DNA from: Brevibacillus invocatus
GTDB taxonomy: Bacteria > Bacillota > Bacilli > Brevibacillales > Brevibacillaceae
Reading direction: 5' to 3'
Assembly (NCBI RefSeq): GCF_003710915.1
Contig: NZ_RHHR01000043.1
Span: 1 to 34,103 of the forward strand
Length of the DNA stretch: 34,103 bases
The notes under the pieces were generated by a model, which was not told where the DNA came from, made no database searches, and saw only the letters and a list, made by a program, of their open reading frames with translations. The position numbers and the translations under genes are program-made. Positions 24,252 through 31,781 of this stretch are shown here, in pieces. Position 1 is the stretch's first letter. Every line of letters starts with the position of its first letter.

Positions 24252-25284
24252 GCTGATCGCCTTCCGAAGTAAAAATGGGACCATCTCATTTCTTGCAGAA
24301 AAAAGAACGTTAGTTGTGCTCCTGGTGTTAGCGCTTCTCACCATTGCTTTTTGTGTCATCAGCATCGGGATGGGAAGCAAATACATCGATCCGGTAGAAA
24401 CGCTCAAAACCATGCTGGGTCAAGGAACGGCACAGCATGTACTGGTGTTGGAAACCCTGAGGCTCCCTCGCGTCATTGTGGCTGTTCTCGTCGGAGCCGC
24501 TCTGGGGATTTCCGGGGGAATCATGCAAGGCATCATCCGCAATCCGCTCGCTTCCCCCGATATCATGGGCATCACAGGGGGGGCCGCTCTTGCGGCAGTC
24601 GCTTTTATTACCTATCTTTCTGGAACGATCAGTATGAAATGGCTTCCTGTTGCCGCATTTACAGGAGCGGGCTGTATTTCTATTCTGATCTATGGATTGG
24701 CGTGGAAAAAAGGAGTGACGTCGATCAGGCTCGTGCTGATCGGGATTGGAATCGCGGCGGCGGTAGGATCCTTGACCACATTAATGATTGTTTTCAGCCC
24801 GATCAATGCAGCCAGTCAGGCCTACATTTGGATGACGGGCAGTATTTATGCAACGACCTGGAGCCATGTGTACGCATTGCTGCCCTGGGTGATCGTGTTT
24901 ATTCCCCTGGCTCTGATCTTTTCGCGTACTGCCAATATCCAGGAATTGGGCGATGATATTGCAAAAGGCTTGGGATCTGCCGTACAGAGGCACCGCTTTG
25001 TTTTGCTGCTGATCAGTGTGGCGTTGGCGGGTTCAGCTGTAGCGGTTGCCGGAACAATCGGGTTTATCGGCTTGATTGCTCCGCATATCGCAAGAAAGCT
25101 GGTCGGTCCTGCTTTTGGCAGTTTCCTTCCGGTTGCGGCGCTCACAGGCAGTCTCATCCTCTTGATCTCGGACACAGCAGCCAGGACAGCCTTTTTGCCT
25201 CTCGATATTCCCGCAGGGGTATTTACAGCGGGGATTGGTGCTCCTTTCTTTATTTACCTGCTTTATCGAAATCGCAATTCATAG
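24244..25284 (+). CDS. Iron-siderophore ABC permease, FecCD family (second subunit)
   Basis: This is a 346-aa FecCD permease, the partner of the preceding subunit. It has RLPRVIVAVLVGAALGISGGIMQGIIRNPLASPDIMGI, DDIAKGLGSAVQ and AVAGTIGFIGLIAPHIARKLVG, and ends in the usual PAGVFTAGIGAPFFIYLLY. The ATG lies inside the end of the first permease gene with GGAAGGGG upstream. It is followed after about 40 bp by the MFS gene, probably in the same transcript. Confidence 0.92.
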   Translation: MNKLIAFRSKNGTISFLAEKRTLVVLLVLALLTIAFCVISIGMGSKYIDPVETLKTMLGQGTAQHVLVLETLRLPRVIVAVLVGAALGISGGIMQGIIRNPLASPDIMGITGGAALAAVAFITYLSGTISMKWLPVAAFTGAGCISILIYGLAWKKGVTSIRLVLIGIGIAAAVGSLTTLMIVFSPINAASQAYIWMTGSIYATTWSHVYALLPWVIVFIPLALIFSRTANIQELGDDIAKGLGSAVQRHRFVLLLISVALAGSAVAVAGTIGFIGLIAPHIARKLVGPAFGSFLPVAALTGSLILLISDTAARTAFLPLDIPAGVFTAGIGAPFFIYLLYRNRNS

Positions 25285-25324
25285 TGAAGCAAGGAAGCAC
25301 GTCAGAAAGGAACGATCCGGTCCA

Positions 25325-26536
25325 ATGGAGGAGTGGAAGCGAAACCTGATCATTTTGTTCGTAGGACAGTTTCTTGTCAATGCTTCAATGAGCACCGTCA
25401 CCCCTTTTTTGCCATTGTATTTGCAGCAATTAGGGATGAAGGACCCGGAGGAGGTTCGACTCTGGACGTCTCTCATCTTTGGAGCGAACCTTCTGACGGC
25501 ATTTCTTTTTTCTCCTGTCTGGGGGAAGCTCGCCGATCGTTATGGCTGTAAAATCATGCTTATCCGCTCTGGCTTCTCGATGGCTCTCATCATCACCTTG
25601 ATGGGCTTTGCTACGGATCATCTCCATCTGTTGCTACTTCGGCTGTTAAACGGCATGCTGGCAGGATTCATTCCGGCTGCTATCGCTTTGGCAGCTACGA
25701 ACACACCGAAGGAGAAGACCGGGTATGCATTGGGGATTCTACATTCCGGGGCGGTGGCTGGAACCATCTGTGGTCCCTTGTTAGGTGGATGGATGGCTGA
25801 CGTGTTCGGGATGAGTGCCGTCTTTTCCTATACCGGATTATCGATTTTCCTCGCTACGCTGATCGTGATTTTTGGGGTCAAGGAGCATTTTGAAAAGAGA
25901 GAAGGGCAAGTCAAGACGAGTCTCATAGAGGATTTCAGGATCATCATTTCCAAAAAGCCGATTCCCGCTTTGTATTTCTCGGGTTTCATGATCCGCTTCG
26001 CGATGGTCGGGACATTGCCCCTGATTCCGCTCTATGTTCAGGAGCTGGCGCCAAGTCATCAAAATTTAGCGTTCTTGGCGGGTTTGACCACCGCTACGCT
26101 GGGTATCGCCAACATGATTTCGGCGCCAAAGCTGGGGAAGCTCGGGGATAGATTAGGTTCGCACTATATTCTCATTTTCACGGTAGCGGGGGCGATTCTC
26201 TTTTCGATTCCGCAAGCATTCGTACAACATTTGTGGCAGTTCATTGCGTTGCGATTCTGCACGGGCTTGTGCCTTGGAGGAATGACGCCTTCGCTCAATG
26301 TTTTGCTTCGCCATCATGCACCGGAAGGAATGGAGAGCAGGACGTACAGCTATTCCAATTCGGCTTTGTTTCTCGGAGGGATGTCGGGATCGATCGTCAT
26401 GGGGGTCACGGCATCTGCGTTCGGTTTGCCGATGATCTTTCTTGGCTCTGCCTTCCTTTTATTCCTGAATCATGTTTGGATGAGATGGACCATTCTGCCT
26501 CAGATTCAAGACCAGCAGAAAGGAAAAACAGCGTAA
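25325..26536 (+). CDS. MFS transporter, DHA1-like; possible siderophore exporter
   Basis: This is a 403-aa twelve-TM major facilitator. The loop 2-3 signature is PVWGKLADRYGCK, the second-half equivalent is APKLGKLGDRLGS, and motif C-like GAVAGTICGPLLGGWMAD is typical of drug:H+ antiporters. Sharing an operon with a Fur-controlled siderophore importer suggests export of a siderophore, as for Bacillus MFS bacillibactin exporters, but multidrug efflux cannot be excluded. The ATG at 25325 is preferred; the longer frame overlaps the permease gene. The AAGGA site is 13 nt away, rather far. A strong terminator ends the operon. Confidence 0.85.
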   Translation: MEEWKRNLIILFVGQFLVNASMSTVTPFLPLYLQQLGMKDPEEVRLWTSLIFGANLLTAFLFSPVWGKLADRYGCKIMLIRSGFSMALIITLMGFATDHLHLLLLRLLNGMLAGFIPAAIALAATNTPKEKTGYALGILHSGAVAGTICGPLLGGWMADVFGMSAVFSYTGLSIFLATLIVIFGVKEHFEKREGQVKTSLIEDFRIIISKKPIPALYFSGFMIRFAMVGTLPLIPLYVQELAPSHQNLAFLAGLTTATLGIANMISAPKLGKLGDRLGSHYILIFTVAGAILFSIPQAFVQHLWQFIALRFCTGLCLGGMTPSLNVLLRHHAPEGMESRTYSYSNSALFLGGMSGSIVMGVTASAFGLPMIFLGSAFLLFLNHVWMRWTILPQIQDQQKGKTA

Positions 26537-26568
26537 GCTCGGTGATCGACCGGCTTGCGCTGTTTTTT
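26530..26568. terminator. Bidirectional terminator after the MFS gene
   Basis: AGCGTAAGC (26530-26538) pairs with GCTTGCGCT (26553-26561) through one G-U, with an inner CGGT/ACCG stem, then GTTTTTT. The A-rich left side gives a T-run on the minus strand too, serving the convergent remnant. Confidence 0.85.
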
Positions 26569-26578
26569 CTTCCTGTAT

Positions 26579-27264
26579 CTATTCTTTCTCTACAACAATT
26601 TTTACAGCCTCAGCAATCGGTGGAAGGCTTCTCGTCATTTTCGGGCCATAGAAACCGAACACCTTTGCTCCCTTTTCTAGATCGTCAACCTGGATCGGCT
26701 GGTTGTCCTTGGTTCCAATGATTGGTGTATCGTCAGTCAGTGTCAACGTGATATGCTCCACAGATTGATCCGACAGCTTTTCTCCTTTGATGGTCAATTG
26801 CGTGTGTCCATCTGCAGTAGTCGTAACCTCAGTGACTTCTCCGGAGGTTCCCAGCATTTCCAGTGCGTCAGTGCTGTCCTTGACGACGATTTTTGTAGCA
26901 CTTGTGATCGGCGGGAGGCTCGCGGTCATGATCGGACCATAGACAGTGCTGCACCGAGTGTCATATTCATTTTTGCGATGTTGTATTGATCTTCGCCGAT
27001 CTTGATCATATGGAAATGAGGACCTTTGGTCAGCTCGATCGACTTGTTGTTTTGGTTCCAGCTAAGCTTGTAGCCGAGCTGTTCCGCGATGGTGCGTACA
27101 GGCACCATGATCTCGTCTTGCTTTTCGCTTACGTAAACAGCGGATTCCTCAGGAGAAAAGCCTTTTCCGTTAATCACCAAAAGAAAAGCTAGGCCTCCTT
27201 CTGCATAATCCTGAGGTAGATCTTGATTCGCCTTCAGAATTTGGATTCCCTGCGGATTGGACAC
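26579..27264 (-). pseudogene. Copper amine oxidase N-domain-like surface protein, truncated and frameshifted
   Basis: Two minus-strand frames are remnants of one gene. The upstream part (27264-26926) contains VPVRTIAEQLGYKLSWNQNNK, the hallmark of Cu_amine_oxidN1 domains, but has no signal peptide. It changes frame near 26930, after NMTLGAA. The downstream part (26929-26579) has a C-terminal region with two copies of a YGPxMTxSLPPIxxAxKIVV repeat. The normal stretch after LGAA is missing, so a deletion accompanies the frameshift. The 5' end abuts the alcohol dehydrogenase remnant. Intact relatives are secreted cell-wall proteins in Bacillales. Confidence 0.72.
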
Positions 27265-27267
27265 AAA

Positions 27268-27968
27268 TAATCATGTACGGCAGGGAGGCATTTCAAAAGA
27301 TCGGAAAAGAAGCAGCAGCCGCTCACGCGAAAAAAGCACTGATCATTACCGATTCCATCATGACAAAGCTTGGTTATGTCGAGCAATGTGGACAGCTCCT
27401 ATCATCCCGCATATTGCCATTCCCACAACCGCAGGAACCGGCTCGGAAGCCACCGATGTCACCATCATCACGAACACCGCTACTGACGTCAAAATGATGA
27501 TCAAGCACCCTGCATTCATGCCAACCATCGCCATCGTCGATCCTTACCTGACCTGCTCGGCGCCACCGCCTGTCATCGCGGCTACAGGCGTCGATGCTCT
27601 CTGCCATGCTGTAGAAGCGTTTCTATCCAGAAAGGCACATCCCATGACTCATACCCTTGCCCGATCCGCTATCACACATATCACCAGCTCCTTGCAACGC
27701 TCCTATGATGATCCGCATGATCTGGATGCCAAAGAGGGTATGTGCATCGGCTCGCTGCAGGCCGGCATGGCTTTTTCCAACGCATCTGTCACCCTGGTAC
27801 ACGGGATGTCTCGTCCAATCGGCGCCCTTTTCCATGTCCCACACGGCATTTCCAATGCATGATGCGCTAGCGAGTGGAAGCCCTGGAAACAATCCGAGAG
27901 TACCGTCGAAGGAAGAAATCGTGGAGCTTTACCTGACCTGCTACGATTACGCTCATTCGCTCAGCTAA
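27268..27968 (+). pseudogene. Iron-containing alcohol dehydrogenase, multiply deleted
   Basis: Three pieces of a type III Fe-ADH lie in sequence but in different frames. Piece A (about 27273-27390) is the N-terminal nucleotide-binding part (YGREAFQKIGKEAA, ALIITDSIM). Piece B (about 27391-27858) is the core, with PHIAIPTTAGTGSEATD, ATGVDALCHAVEAFLSRKA, and VTLVHGMSRPIGALFHVPHG with iron-ligand histidines. Piece C (about 27859-27968) is the C-terminus ASGSPGNNPRVPSKEEIVELY. Roughly 50 residues are missing between A and B and about 100 between B and C, and about 20 are lost at the N-terminus. It cannot make a working enzyme. Piece B could still be translated as an open frame. Confidence 0.82.
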
Positions 27969-27977
27969 AATAGAACA

Positions 27978-28015
27978 CTGCTGCTTAGGAACGATGAAGC
28001 AGCAGCGTTTTTTTT
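27978..28015 (+). terminator. Terminator after the dehydrogenase remnant
   Basis: CTGCTGCTT (27978-27986) pairs perfectly with AAGCAGCAG (27997-28005), followed by CG and T8. It is the surviving terminator of the decayed gene. Confidence 0.9.
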
Positions 28016-28041
28016 CGACTGGCAAGACGTAAATGTCCATA

Positions 28042-28088
28042 TTTACAATGGGATATACTGGATGTATAATGAAAACAAACCGATCGGT
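28042..28088 (+). promoter_or_regulatory. Promoter and operator of the TetR-family gene
   Basis: TTTACA (28042-28047), a 17-nt spacer and TATAAT (28065-28070) form a near-consensus sigma-A promoter. ACCGATCGGT (28079-28088), a perfect palindrome, lies at the expected start of transcription and should allow autorepression. Confidence 0.8.
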
Positions 28089-28114
28089 CTTAAAGGTATG
28101 GAGGGTAGCTTTCT

Positions 28115-28714
28115 ATGACGTATCGCAAGGGTGAACAAACCAAAGCCTTGATCGTGCAAAAAGCATCCACCTTGTTCAATTGCCAGGGTTATGCGGCGTC
28201 CTCAATATCGGATATCATGCACGAGACAGGACTGCGAAAGGGAGGGATCTACAACCACTTTCAAAGCAAGGAAGAACTGATGCTCAGTGCTTTTTCCTAT
28301 TCGACCGAAACCATGACCCATTATTTTACAGAAGCGCTGACTGGTGCAAAAGGGTGCATGGAACGCCTTCTTGCCATCGCATCCGTATTCGAAGGGCTAG
28401 CCAAAGGTAAGTTCATGCCTGGGGGCTGTCCGGTGATGAATGCCGCTATCGAGGCAGATGATGCCGATCCTTTGATGCGCCAGCAAGCCATTCATGCGAT
28501 GGACCAATTGCTGGGAGCGATTCGTGGTGTGATCGAGTCTGGCAAAAGAAAGGGTGAGGTCAGGGAGGATGCTGATGCCGAATACGTGGCGGCGATGTTT
28601 ATATCCATGCTCGAAGGAGCCTTGATGCTGAGCAAGCTATATGGTGATCCGGTGTATATGGAAAGATCCATTCGGCATCTGAAATCATTTTTGACTGAAG
28701 AACTGGGTAGTTGA
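28115..28714 (+). CDS. TetR/AcrR-family transcriptional regulator
   Basis: This is a 199-aa repressor. The N-terminal HTH (about 8-55: SSISDIMHETGLRKGGIYNHFQSKEEL) is typical of TetR proteins, and the all-helical C-terminal domain (about 60-195) binds an unknown ligand. The overall look is close to the YxaF/LmrA group of Bacillus (GCPVMNAAIEADD), whose operators also contain GACC..GGTC halves. It is autoregulated through the palindrome at 28079 and probably controls the thiolase gene through the second copy at 28771. ATG follows GGAGGGT. A small terminator lies between it and the thiolase gene. Confidence 0.87.
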   Translation: MTYRKGEQTKALIVQKASTLFNCQGYAASSISDIMHETGLRKGGIYNHFQSKEELMLSAFSYSTETMTHYFTEALTGAKGCMERLLAIASVFEGLAKGKFMPGGCPVMNAAIEADDADPLMRQQAIHAMDQLLGAIRGVIESGKRKGEVREDADAEYVAAMFISMLEGALMLSKLYGDPVYMERSIRHLKSFLTEELGS

Positions 28715-28736
28715 TGAAGATAAAAAATAAAAAAAG

Positions 28737-28757
28737 AAGCCGCAAAGGGCTTTTTTT
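28737..28757 (+). terminator. Terminator of the TetR-family gene
   Basis: AAGCC (28737-28741) pairs with GGCTT (28748-28752) and runs into a T7 tract. The short stem suggests partial termination. Confidence 0.6.
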
Positions 28758-28770
28758 CGGGCGAAAAAAG

Positions 28771-28782
28771 GACCGATCGGTC
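28771..28782. promoter_or_regulatory. TetR-type operator upstream of the thiolase gene
   Basis: GACCGATCGGTC is a perfect 12-bp palindrome sharing its 10-bp core with the operator at 28079. It lies 26 bp before the thiolase ATG, where it would block a promoter whose -10 might be TTAAAAAT just downstream. Confidence 0.75.
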
Positions 28783-28807
28783 TTTAAAAATAGAAGGGGG
28801 CATAACG

Positions 28808-29959
28808 ATGAAATCGAATCATGATGCAGTGATTGTGGATGCCGTACGCTCGCCAATCGGAAAAAAGAATGGAGCTCTGAGCCAAACCCGCCCAGACGAG
28901 CTTGCTGCGCAGGTACTTCGAGCCTTGGTCGAACGAAACCGCTTGGACCCGGTACTTGTCGAGGATGTCAAAATGGGATGTGTCACACAGGTAGCAGAAC
29001 AGGGCGGAAATATCGCTCGCCTGGCATCACTGATTGCAGGCTTTCCTGTGGAGGTTTGCGGGGTTACCTCCAACCGGGCGTGCGGCTCCAGTCTGGAAAC
29101 CTTGAATCAGGCGGCACATGAGATACTGGCAGGCATGACGGATGTGGTGATTGCAGCAGGTGTCGAGAGTATGAACCGAGTAAAAATGGGCATTGACATG
29201 ACACAACTAAGTGATAAACTCTTTGCCCAATACGAGATGATTCCACAGGGTATTTCAGCGGAACGCATCGCGAAGCAATGGGACCTGTCCCGCCAAGACA
29301 TGGATCTTTACTCGCTGAACAGTCATGAAAAGGCTCTGCGGGCTCAAGCCGTCAATCGGTTTGCGCAAGAAATTGTACCTGTCCGTGCGAATACGGCAGA
29401 CGGTCAACAGATGGACTTCCTCATGGTTGAATCTCCGCGTGAAACATCCCTGGAAAAAACGGCAGCACTGAAGCCGGCTTTTTTACCGGAGGGATCGATC
29501 ACCGCAGGTAATTCCAGTCCGATCAATGATGGAGCATCGGCAGTCCTGCTCATGTCCCGCCAACGAGCAGAGGAGCTGGGCTATCGGCCACGAGCGCGTG
29601 TGGTGGCTACAGCGGTGTCAGGAGTCGATCCCACGATCATGCTGACAGGCATTATTCCGGCTACGCGAAAAGTGTTGCAAAGGGCGAGGCTGGAGCTGGA
29701 AGACATCGACTTGTTCGAAGTGAATGAAGCTTTTGCTTCGGTCGTTCTCGCCTGGGAAAAAGAGATTAAGCCTGATCCGGCAAAAGTGAATGTCAACGGA
29801 GGAGCACTTGCACTGGGACATCCACTCGGTGCTAGTGGCACAAGACTGATTGCCACGATGCTGCACGAGCTCGAAAAAAGAGAAGCGCGTTACGGTCTTG
29901 CCACGCTTTGCATCATGCATGGGATGGCTGTAGCTACAATCATCGAGCGTGAAGGCTAA
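28808..29959 (+). CDS. Thiolase / acetyl-CoA C-acyltransferase
   Basis: This is a 383-aa thiolase that condenses or cleaves acyl-CoA with CoA. The nucleophile C92 lies in NRACGSS, the catalytic histidine H338 in GGALALGHPLGASG, and the second cysteine C368 in LCIMHGM. The last motif is unusual, because most thiolases have CIGGGxG there. The NEAFA motif (about 306-310) is present. ATG follows AGAAGGGGG. It is the only gene between its operator and a strong terminator, so it forms a one-gene TetR-controlled unit, possibly in fatty-acid or short-chain acyl-CoA metabolism. Direction of catalysis is unknown. Confidence 0.9.
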   Translation: MKSNHDAVIVDAVRSPIGKKNGALSQTRPDELAAQVLRALVERNRLDPVLVEDVKMGCVTQVAEQGGNIARLASLIAGFPVEVCGVTSNRACGSSLETLNQAAHEILAGMTDVVIAAGVESMNRVKMGIDMTQLSDKLFAQYEMIPQGISAERIAKQWDLSRQDMDLYSLNSHEKALRAQAVNRFAQEIVPVRANTADGQQMDFLMVESPRETSLEKTAALKPAFLPEGSITAGNSSPINDGASAVLLMSRQRAEELGYRPRARVVATAVSGVDPTIMLTGIIPATRKVLQRARLELEDIDLFEVNEAFASVVLAWEKEIKPDPAKVNVNGGALALGHPLGASGTRLIATMLHELEKREARYGLATLCIMHGMAVATIIEREG

Positions 29960-29991
29960 GTAAGTAGGGGTGAAACACGTCCCATATGCAT

Positions 29992-30032
29992 AAAAAAGAT
30001 GGCTTCTGTTGAATGCAGAAGCCATCTTTTTT
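29992..30032. terminator. Strong bidirectional terminator between convergent genes
   Basis: GATGGCTTCTG (29998-30008) pairs with CAGAAGCCATC (30016-30026), flanked by A6 and T7 that make a usable T-run on both strands. It ends the thiolase gene and the convergent transporter gene. Confidence 0.92.
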
Positions 30033-30074
30033 TGCTGTATCAATACGACTGCAAGGGTAGCCTTCCAGACCGGA

Positions 30075-31427
30075 TCAATAAAAAATCTTTTCTACCCCAA
30101 ATGCTACTACAACGCTGATGAGCATGAAACAAATGGCAAACCCGACATTCCATCTCGTGATTAGGAAAGGGTTGATTCTAAGCTCGCTGCCCATCAGCGA
30201 AACCGACAAACTGAACGGACCGTACATAACCGTAGCCAATCCGCAGGTAATCAGGACGACTGCGAGTGGCAAGGTAGCGACATGCGGGAGAATCGGTACC
30301 AAAAACTCCGCCAATAACGTAAGCGAGATCAACGGATGGAAGCCGATGAATGACGTAAGCAAATAATACCCTGCGATCAGCAGATAGAGCAGGATCGGCG
30401 TCTCAGCGGCCTCCTGAATAATCGGCTGCAGGAACGACAGCAATCCGGAAATCGAAAGAACCCCGACAAAAAAGCCTGCACTCAGAAACATGAAAAAGTA
30501 GTCGGCCAAGCCTTTCGTTCTTTGCTTCCAATAAGGAATGGTTACACGAAGATAGCTCTTGGTTTTCTTGATCATCACGGACCACAGGATCGAGAAAGGG
30601 ATCAGGAGCAGAACGACAGAGAAAAGAAAGCCTTTCTCCAGCGTTTGCTGAATCCAGGATACGACCAGCACGAAAACGATCAGCATGCCAAGCATCTGTG
30701 CCACTTTTTTATTCACATTTTTGTAGTTGATCTCCTGGGCCAATTCAATCGTCAATGGCAGGTTTTTGTAAGTAAACCCCGAAATGGCAAAATCCACGGC
30801 AATCGCAATGACGACGATCCCGAGCACAATCGGTAGGATAAAATGATAGGAAGCTCCCGTAATGTCAATCGCACGGCTGACGAGCACCTCCATTGGACTC
30901 CATGTCAGGCAAATCGCATAGGCACGCAAGAGATTGGTGCAAAAATACTTATTCTTCATCTCTTCGGAAAATGCCTGAAGGGATGGCTTCAATGATCCGA
31001 TCAACAGCGGGAGTGTCGCCATATTCAAAAACACACCGAGAAAGTGGCTGACCAGAAAGCTCCGTTTGTAGAGCGTCGTAAAACGGGTGACACGATCGCG
31101 CAAAAGCTGGCTCAAGCTCTTATCGTAACGCCCAATGCGAATGAGCGAGTTGATAAAAGGGAGGACCAAAAACAGCGAGAGCAGACCCAGCATGGATTGA
31201 AAATGAAGCAAAAACGTGTACCAGGGAAGGCCATTGAACACAAACAAAATGACACCTAGCGTAAGAAAAATGAGTCCCGTAATACGATAAAGGCCATTCG
31301 TGTGAAAAAAGGAAAAAATGAGTGCGACGATTGCGATGACACCAATGGTGTAATTTAGAGCCAGAAGTGGGACAAACTGAGACAGCATGTACAGCGCGAT
31401 CAAGGTTGAATAGAGCAGTGTACGCAT
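30075..31427 (-). CDS. Polytopic membrane transporter, ion-transporter-superfamily-like, family uncertain
   Basis: This is a 450-aa integral membrane protein with about 11-12 hydrophobic segments and two homologous-looking halves separated by a charged stretch (KKTKSYLRVTIPYWKQRTK). Blocks such as NMATLPLLIGSLKP, LTWSPMEVLVSRAIDITGASYHFILP and GFHPLISLTLLAEFLVPILP resemble the ArsB/NhaD and dicarboxylate-type transporters, but I do not recognise a defined family. ATG 31427 is chosen with AAAGGA upstream; earlier in-frame starts lack a site. It is divergent from the dehydrogenase/TRAP genes and shares their operator, so it likely moves the same or a related substrate. Confidence 0.7.
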   Translation of the reverse strand: MRTLLYSTLIALYMLSQFVPLLALNYTIGVIAIVALIFSFFHTNGLYRITGLIFLTLGVILFVFNGLPWYTFLLHFQSMLGLLSLFLVLPFINSLIRIGRYDKSLSQLLRDRVTRFTTLYKRSFLVSHFLGVFLNMATLPLLIGSLKPSLQAFSEEMKNKYFCTNLLRAYAICLTWSPMEVLVSRAIDITGASYHFILPIVLGIVVIAIAVDFAISGFTYKNLPLTIELAQEINYKNVNKKVAQMLGMLIVFVLVVSWIQQTLEKGFLFSVVLLLIPFSILWSVMIKKTKSYLRVTIPYWKQRTKGLADYFFMFLSAGFFVGVLSISGLLSFLQPIIQEAAETPILLYLLIAGYYLLTSFIGFHPLISLTLLAEFLVPILPHVATLPLAVVLITCGLATVMYGPFSLSVSLMGSELRINPFLITRWNVGFAICFMLISVVVAFGVEKIFY

Positions 31428-31478
31428 GATGTGACATCCTTTCATAAACAAAACATTAGCCGAATTCAGAACATTTTG

Positions 31479-31530
31479 TTGACAACGCTTTCATCGGGAG
31501 AATATAATCCAATTAGATCGATCTAATCAA
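31479..31530. promoter_or_regulatory. Divergent promoters sharing operator O1 (ATTAGATCGATCTAAT)
   Basis: Plus strand: TTGACA (31479-31484), 18-nt spacer, TATAAT (31503-31508). Minus strand: TTGATT (31525-31530), 18-nt spacer, TATATT (31501-31506). The perfect 16-bp palindrome at 31512-31527 covers the plus-strand start of transcription and the minus-strand -35/spacer, so one bound protein could shut both promoters. Confidence 0.78.
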
Positions 31531-31586
31531 CTCTGGTTGCCAAATGCAAGAATTCGGGTAGGGCATGGAAGAATCTCTCTATTCTA

Positions 31587-31600
31587 TTAGATCGATCTAG
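31587..31600. promoter_or_regulatory. Operator copy O2
   Basis: TTAGATCGATCTAG shares the exact 12-bp palindromic core TAGATCGATCTA with O1 and O3. It is centred about 74 bp from O1 and 117 bp from O3, which would allow looping. Confidence 0.75.
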
Positions 31601-31661
31601 TAAAGTCAACACGTCGTTTTCACGATCAAATGATGATTGGACTACAGGCAGGTCAGGATTT

Positions 31662-31717
31662 TTGATGACATGCTTTGGACGATCATATATTTTTTAATCA
31701 TTGTTAGATCGATCTAA
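31662..31717 (+). promoter_or_regulatory. Second plus-strand promoter with operator copy O3
   Basis: TTGATG (31662-31667), 18-nt spacer and TATATT (31686-31691) form a possible promoter. The palindrome TTAGATCGATCTAA (31704-31717) lies just past the predicted start of transcription, matching the layout at O1. Confidence 0.65.
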
Positions 31718-31781
31718 TAAGAGTGGAAAACGAATCAAGAGCACAACTGATCTACAATCGACAACATGGTGGTGGGATAAG

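Noticed and set aside
24351..24956. 201-codon plus-strand frame inside the second FecCD permease
   Set aside because: It is out of frame with an obvious membrane permease and is rich in H/R/S/G, as expected for a shifted frame.
27391..27862. Treating the middle part of the Fe-ADH as a functional short dehydrogenase
   Set aside because: It lacks the NAD-binding N-terminal part and the C-terminal domain, whose remnants lie on either side in other frames.
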